A stretch of DNA of 64,000 nt from Tubiluchus corallicola (Eukaryota; Priapulida; Priapulimorpha; Priapulimorphida; Tubiluchidae). The translations under genes and the position numbers were made by a program. Of the stretch, positions 59,201-64,000 are shown piece by piece; within the stretch, counting starts at the first letter, position 1; each line of letters opens with the position of its first letter. The notes under the pieces were generated by a model, which saw nothing but the letters and a program-made list of their open reading frames with translations, did not search any database and was not told the origin of the DNA. The stretch covers positions 69,501 to 133,500 of the forward strand of contig JAQGDQ010000028.1 in assembly GCA_030141605.1 (NCBI GenBank). Reading direction: 5' to 3'.

Positions 59201-62200
59201 AGGGATTGGTAAACAGATAATGAAAATATCGTTTATTTATTATTTTTTATTTTATTATTTATCTATTTATAATACTTCTATGAACTGAAGTCAAGAGACT
59301 TATATGTCCATTAAAAACATCGTAAAACGTATCGACAATGTACAGAAAGTAAAATTACTGCTAAAAATACAAAATACATAGTATACAGTTAGTGCAATAT
59401 AAACACACAAGTAGGTGCAAATAAATTAAAAGTGCCGGTAAAAAGATTAAAACTTGATTAGTACGATAAAATTGTATAATTATGGTAAAAAATTTACATC
59501 TTACATCATTTATTAAATCACATATTTTCTAATAAATATTTTTTTAAAGTTTCTTAAATTTTTTTATATTACTGGCTTGTTTTATTTTACTGGGTAAATT
59601 ATTCCACATTACAGCAGCCTAACTTTACTTATAAGTCAGAGAAAATTAAGAAGCTACATGCACACACGGTTAATTATTGTGGAATTACCTAAAAAGCCAT
59701 TACTTTACGTCCATGTGAAAGCTCTAATCAATTAAGAAGACTTTTTTGCAAAGATAGCTTTTGAGCAAATGGCTATTTAGGCTTCATGTGTTGCCATATA
59801 AACCCTGAAATCCCTTGGCTATTCAGAGTACATACGTTACCGTAGGAAATTCTTCTAAATTGTCGAAATATACGAGTGTTTCGTTGCATTGAAGCATTCC
59901 TCTTCAATAAATGCTATAGCAACCAATGAAAATGAATAGAGAAAGTTAAACCTATATAATTTATTTGAAACCTTTAGTGCTTCTTTCAAATGACTTTCAT
60001 TCAATATTGTTCGTGTTTAGTTGCACATTAGCTACATAATGTTATCAGTTGCTATTCGTTTGAAAGAACTCTGCTGATGGGGTTAATTGGTTAAATCGCA
60101 AGGCTGAATTTCTTGAAATTTGTACGGACTAGAGAGCTACAAATATTTTATGGGTCGCCATTAATAATTGCGGGCGTTTTTCTTTCAACTGGGTCTAGTG
60201 TTCATAAAATATTGATTTTTTACGAACAATTTACTTTTCTTTCCTCAATTTTAGCTTTACATGTGAATTCAATAATTGCGTTTCCTTTCACCATTAAGAT
60301 AATGATGGTTTGTTAACAGTTTTACGCCTTGAGTGTTTTTTATGTTTTCGTCAAGTGGTAATTAAGATTCTGCATATAGCATTGGTCAGTTTTCCTTTGT
60401 CGCTCAACTCCTCCTGGGGTTTTGAGTTAAATTCAAAATTTTTTTCATAGGTATTTAGATCCTGCTGGGTAGAGGCAGGAGGATGTAGATGTGCAATTAG
60501 TATTTTCCGGAAAGTGGGCGTGGTCAGGTCACGTGACATAAGCGAAAGTGTTAAATGGGGTCTGGTCAATAACTCTATAAGTATAAAAGCTAGAATCACG
60601 AAACTTGCAGTGTAAGCACTTAATATAGGTAAACAGAAAATGGTATAAGAATGGTGACCCATGTGCCATGGTCACAGACGCAGGATCCAAAATGTGAATA
60701 TTAGGGCAAGTCACTCAACACCACTTACTGTATTGGGCTTGAAGCCTATGTTGTATCACGTATAGGATTGCAGTAAAATGGATCAAGCGCGGAGAATTCA
60801 GCAATAGCAAAATTATGATCTTGAGACAGAGATCAAGTCAGCAATGATTTTCCGTAGTCAGCAGTTGCAATTTTAGTCATAATACAGAATCTTAACTTTA
60901 TGACTGTGTCATAAACAGTAGTCACTGATTTAGTTTCAAAAAATGATTGTTGTTAATTTTTCTTATAATTGTTGTTCTCTTGTTTAGCAAAAGAATCTCC
61001 ATAGGTAAATGAAATGGCCTGATGACTTAACCTTTGCAAAAGCTGCCAGAATCTAATGCCAGATGACCGTAACATTTACGGGTCGTATGACTATCGCCTC
61101 TTGATGGGCGACAAAAGCTGCATGACCGTGACACATTTAGGACTCTTTATGCAGATAAAAACTGGGTGACCATAATACATTTTTGACTCGTACCTTTTGA
61201 AAAATGTTGGATGACATGACACACTTAATGGCTTTTGGTGAGAGATAAGAAATCACTAATATTTCAGAGCCGTTATACCAAAATGGTTTTGATACCTGTA
61301 AACTAAAACTATTATTGGATTACTGGAAACCTGTGTACGCCTAAAATTAATCATTAGCAGCAAAGCGAATGATCGATGACTGAAAAAACTGGAGTCACGG
61401 AAGTCTGCTTCAACGGTGACGCAACGTGCAACATGATAAACGCAAGCCGCAAGTCGCAGCAATTTATATACTTATCTGGAAAGCAGAAGGCGTTGTCAAG
61501 GCAACAGCCGAGAATTTATTTCTGTGATTGTGGCTCAAACGATGCTCATTTACAAAGTGTTCGCAGACAATTTTGCAGCATATAGTTTTCTTTTCTTTTT
61601 TTGTAAAGACCGTCCCCAAACAAGGCCATTTTGTCTTACCACTAAGCTATTTCAGTTAAGAAAAAAATGTATATAGCTTCACAAGACCATAATTATCATA
61701 ACTACTTTCTTAAGCAACTATAGCAAGTATCCGTGTATCCGTTTCTCTTGTTCTGCGTGAAGCAAATAAGATTCTGGCTAACACGGAATCAGTTTTCTAG
61801 AAAAGAACTGAACAGGTAAGAGGCTTGAGGGAAAAAATTAATAAGTGATGTCCTACATCTAGAAATGTCAGAGTAAAATTATGAGAAGCAGATATAAAAG
61901 AAATACTCCAGACAAACTGTGACCAATGAATGGACCTGAGAGTGTGTTGCATATAAGTAACAACGGTGAACTAGTGATGCACGGAATCACACATTGGTAA
62001 TAATAACAATTGACAATAGGATTTTGCAGAGTCTGTAAAGTGAGTTAAAGTCGCTGAACTGCCAGCCCAAATGTGAAACATCTAAGATTTGAACACAAAC
62101 CAAAGCAGACAACTGAACGGTCAAAAGAGTATATTGTATAGTAGGCATGGTAGTGTTGCAATGACAAGAAATACGTATAAACTTAGCGGGTTTCATTCCA

Positions 62201-63933
62201 TTGAAGGTGATTAACCAGTTTTAATGCCAACTGTAAGCTAATTCCAGATTCCTTTCAAGCATTTGAGATTTCGTAGTCAGGAATTATCACAAGGACATTT
62301 TTGTTCAGTATCATACCAGCAAGCAGTACCATCAGCAGTAGATGGCAAGCTTAGGCAGTATAGTGAAATAAACTGGCACTTTAGTGAAATAAATTGATTA
62401 TTATTATTATTGATTATGATTATTATATCATTGATAAATAGCAGAACAGAACAGGTGCTATTATTCAAGAACACTAACATTGTTTCCAGAAGAAACTTTT
62501 GTTAAGTATCTGTAATGCTTTATTCTTCATTCTAAAATTAATAAAATACATTTATACAAAAAAACACTGACATTGATTTCATAGGTGGAAGCATTCAACT
62601 TCCGTTGGTGATATATTGGTGATTTCCTAAATTTCTAATTAGGCTTTCACAACGAAAAGCATTAATGAGTATTGATCTCTTTGCATAACTTTGAGACAGA
62701 GCCATATCTGAGAGAAGAATGATGTAGAAAAATGTGCCCTATTTTCATCGTGCTTTAATTGAAGCTACAGACGTCGGTCATGTCTTACCTAAGCGCACTA
62801 ACCAGTTAACTATTATACTATACCCTTGACCTCATTTGTTGGATTTGATAATACAGCGTTCCTCTCTTCTTCCCAAATCACTTCCAGTCGATCCATTTAA
62901 ACTCGATCGACTCACACTAAATTCTGCTTTCTACTTGGTTCTGTAAGTTACTCAAGTTTTTGAGTGCCTAAATTACAGGTTTGAGTTGTAAGTCTCTTAT
63001 TATTTGTTGTTGACTCGCCGACTGACTCACGTTACTATGATGAAGCCCATACTACAGCCTATAGGTGCATTTCGGGATGAGGAGGATAGTTGAGTGTCAC
63101 CGTGCACCGTGTTTTTCCCTAGAAGCTAAGCAATGTCAAGCCTGGTCAGTGAATAGATGTGTGACTGCCGGATTTAACATTTGCTCTCGGTAGTTCTTTG
63201 TGAGGGAAGATGTATTCTCATCTGAACATAGCTGAGACACTTCTATAGTTCAGTGGCTTATCTTAGGAAATTTTGTTTCATAATACAGATTTCAATCTCA
63301 CCACAGCTGTCTTCTTGCCTTCTCATTGGTGAATTGTTGCTGGCCGGCAATTTGGTATCTTCTTCATAGGAAGCAATCACGTCTCAGTGCAAGGGACTGT
63401 ATACTCGGATTTGTTATAGATTTGAACAAACAGAAAAAACATTGTTGTTTTGAAATTTTGAAAACACGTTTGAGAATTTTGAGGAAAGTGGTCGCTCTTG
63501 TCCTCCCCTTGCAAGTTTTCCTACAGGATACTGTATACCTGCACAATAATGACTCATCGCTATTACACTTCAACCAAGCGTCAAATAAAAAAATCGTATT
63601 AATCATCGCGCCCTATTATGTGAGACGCATTCGTGCATCGCCATCATTTAGCCATTAATTACACGTTCTTACCTTTAGCTCGCGCTGTTTCAATAGAAAT
63701 TTTCATGCTTGTGCAAACTAAAGGAAATGAGAAATATCTTCACGTAATGATTTTAATTAAAATATTTACTTTTAATGCGTAATACGGTACCAGATGGTTC
63801 TACTATAGTCGGTTTAATGAACATTCAGTTTTTTATTTTACAGAATTCGAAGCGAGTTTTGCGATCTAATGAGATTGTGGTGCCACCTTCAGGCATTCTT
63901 GACACCGAACTCGATCTTTCATTTTCACTACAG
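39712..63933 (+). CDS. PACS (phosphofurin acidic cluster sorting protein), first three exons, partial
   Basis: PACS proteins are cytosolic connectors that bind acidic-cluster motifs in cargo such as furin and link them to adaptors for retrieval to the trans-Golgi network. Exons 39712-39821, 51520-51607 and 63844-63933 join in frame into 96 codons. The peptide follows vertebrate PACS1/2 closely: [20 protein letters not shown], then [16 protein letters not shown] and SILIAVKMQ, then [17 protein letters not shown] and LDLSFSLQ. This is the start of the cargo-binding (furin-binding) region. The N-terminus is much shorter than in mammals, which have a long low-complexity leader. Both introns are about 12 kb. 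The donor after 63933 is GTATAT, so the gene continues to the right. PACS proteins are about 900 aa, so only a tenth is here. Confidence 0.93.
40721..41066 (+). repeat. 173-bp tandem duplication (two copies)
   Basis: CCTCATGCTTTTT.AGTTAAG starts at 40721 and again at 40894. The copies stay alignable (CTAGTATG.AGTTTACATAGA, CACAAAAAGTGACTTT, ATTACCATTGTACC) to about 41066, with roughly 10% differences. Confidence 0.85.
41097..41880. mobile_element. piggyBac-like non-autonomous element
   Basis: TTAA flanks both ends (41093-41096 and 41881-41884). About 48-bp terminal inverted repeats begin CACTGTGTCTGCAGTG on the left and, in reverse complement, CACCATGTCTGCAGTG on the right, and continue through ATTGGCTAG.CCAGTATTAA. 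TTAA target duplication is characteristic of piggyBac transposons. The 784-bp interior has no transposase and carries a second, nested inverted-repeat element. Confidence 0.65.
41510..41724. mobile_element. nested inverted-repeat element (MITE)
   Basis: AAAGTGGCATTTACCAGAC (from 41515) pairs with the reverse complement AAAGTGGCATTTACTAGAC at the other end (to about 41722), extending through TC.GGAAT. The arms are about 28 bp. It sits inside the piggyBac-like element. Confidence 0.6.
43340..43560. repeat. purine-rich (GA) low-complexity tract
   Basis: Strong A/G bias on the plus strand (GAGAGAGG, GGGGAAGGAGAAAGGGGAAA). The open minus-strand frame here is only its Ser/Leu/Phe-rich shadow. Confidence 0.7.
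44275..44362 (-). mobile_element. tRNA-like SINE head, minus strand
   Basis: On the minus strand, TGGTTAGTTATACC (A-box-like) is followed by CTAGAGACGTTG and a B box GGGTTCAATACC at tRNA spacing. Only the head is recognisable. Confidence 0.5.
48369..48550 (+). mobile_element. tRNA-derived SINE
   Basis: The A box TAGCTCAGTGG (48381-48391) and B box GGGTCCAACTCC (48423-48434) are a near-perfect tRNA promoter pair. The body has AAAATGGTACCGCTGGTTG then GGCCAAGCACACAGG, shared in diverged form with 17875-18065. It ends near an AATAAA-like tail. Confidence 0.7.
51150..51390 (+). mobile_element. 5S rRNA-derived SINE (SINE3 class), copy 1
   Basis: CGAAGCTAAGCAG then GGGCTAGTCA and GTGAATGATT follow 5S rRNA box A, the intermediate element and the box C region in order and spacing. 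The body (CTCTTGGTAGTT, ACATTGCTGAGGCATCTCTG, CAGTTCA) is shared with 63090-63285. The copy ends about 130 bases before PACS exon 2. Confidence 0.7.
51520..51607 (+). CDS. PACS exon 2
   Basis: One base completes Arg, then 29 codons [20 protein letters not shown] onwards to IAVKMQ. Acceptor TTTGTTACAG, donor GTGAGT. Confidence 0.93.
53139..53202. repeat. (AC)32 microsatellite
   Basis: An uninterrupted AC run of 64 bases, preceded by a CG-interrupted AC-rich stretch. Confidence 0.95.
53531..53595 (+). repeat. dispersed ~65-bp repeat, copy 1
   Basis: It shares CCGCTGCAAGGTAGT and CTAAACCACGAGGCTC with 54460-54523, with a variable middle. On the minus strand the CGTGGTTTAG part resembles a tRNA A box, so a SINE head is possible. 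Confidence 0.6.
54460..54523 (+). repeat. dispersed ~65-bp repeat, copy 2
   Basis: Partner of 53531-53595. Flanks outside the shared block do not match. Confidence 0.6.
55350..55462. repeat. GGTT/GACT short tandem runs
   Basis: Degenerate tetranucleotide repeats: GGTTGGTTGGTTGG followed by GACTGACTGA. Confidence 0.8.
57510..58190 (+). repeat. diverged tandem satellite, ~100-bp units, about seven copies
   Basis: Units are marked by an AGTCGGATGTTCGAGATAAC-like core starting near 57656, 57757, 57862, 57935, 58055 and 58158, plus a weaker one near 57515. Between cores are CTGAGCAGTTTGTTA, GAAAGTA.AAAGTAAA, TTGTTCATTTTAAT and GGGAACAGCCA. Unit length varies from about 73 to 120 bp. Confidence 0.75.
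58413..58432. repeat. poly-C run
   Basis: A C-rich run with a 12-base uninterrupted C stretch; prone to sequencing length error. Confidence 0.8.
63090..63285 (+). mobile_element. 5S rRNA-derived SINE (SINE3 class), copy 2
   Basis: AGAAGCTAAGCAATGTCAAG then CCTGGTCAGTGAATAGATG and GTGACTGCCGG align with 5S rRNA box A, intermediate element and box C almost without gaps. The body matches 51150-51390 and 20285-20405. Confidence 0.75.
63844..63933 (+). CDS. PACS exon 3
   Basis: 30 whole codons, [20 protein letters not shown] then [10 protein letters not shown], after acceptor TTATTTTACAG; donor GTATAT. It aligns with GSKRILRSHEIVLPPSG of vertebrate PACS. Confidence 0.93.
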
Positions 63934-64000
63934 GTATATTCAAATGGAGTTTTTTTGCTTAGTCAAAGGTGTTTTATTGAGTACTCATTTGGGCTGCAGT

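Larger units (their letters stand above)
51608..63843 (+). other. PACS intron 2
   Basis: A 12.2-kb intron. It holds a (CA)32 microsatellite, a two-copy ~65-bp repeat (53531 and 54460), GGTT/GACT tandem runs (55350-55460), a diverged satellite (57510-58190), a poly-C run and a second 5S-derived SINE. No other exon is supported. Confidence 0.6.

Noticed and set aside
63100-63180. A functional 5S rRNA gene
   Set aside because: The 5' third of 5S is too diverged and the sequence runs into a repeated SINE body.
1-64000. CRISPR array, bacterial operon or phage island
   Set aside because: The repeats lack a repeat-spacer pattern, and genes have spliceosomal introns and animal-specific families.

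Overview
This is animal nuclear DNA. It is AT-rich, with short coding exons between long introns that have standard GT-AG borders, microsatellites, and many SINE, MITE and retrotransposon insertions. No bacterial, CRISPR or rRNA-operon features are seen. The protein families (golgin GMAP-210, YIF1, PACS, a class A GPCR) are animal-type, and the style of the genome suggests an invertebrate. From memory the LTR element resembles ones seen in cnidarians and other marine invertebrates, but the species cannot be fixed from the sequence alone.

Layout. (1) 1509-2603 (+): an intact seven-transmembrane rhodopsin-class receptor, probably without introns in its 7TM part. (2) 6596-24602 (-): the first seven exons (292 codons) of a GMAP-210/TRIP11 golgin. 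The last donor seen is good, so the gene continues towards or past the left edge, and the receptor may sit inside one of its introns on the other strand. (3) 24603-24848: a 246-bp gap between two divergent start codons, presumably a shared promoter. (4) 24849-37245 (+): a complete eight-exon YIF1 gene (348 aa), a Golgi membrane protein. Its first intron carries a ~6 kb LTR retrotransposon (25071-31059) with identical 207-bp terminal repeats and one frameshift in reverse transcriptase. (5) 39712 to beyond 63933 (+): the first three exons of a PACS sorting-protein gene, separated by introns of about 12 kb.

Three adjacent genes act in the same system. GMAP-210 tethers vesicles at the cis-Golgi, YIF1 works in ER-Golgi traffic, and PACS sorts cargo at the TGN and endosomes. 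YIF1 and PACS neighbour each other here as YIF1A and PACS1 do on human 11q13 (from memory), which suggests ancient microsynteny.

The non-coding DNA holds recognisable mobile DNA: a 5S rRNA-derived SINE family (two copies with heads, one body fragment), several tRNA-derived SINEs, a hAT-like MITE with 8-bp target duplications, a piggyBac-like element with TTAA flanks and a nested inverted-repeat element, two or three further MITEs, and two decayed LINE fragments. There are also a 47-bp minisatellite ending beside a YIF1 splice acceptor, a 173-bp tandem duplication and a diverged ~100-bp satellite. I found no new multi-gene biochemical system. The most unusual items are the LTR element's features, the 5S-derived SINEs and the Golgi gene cluster.
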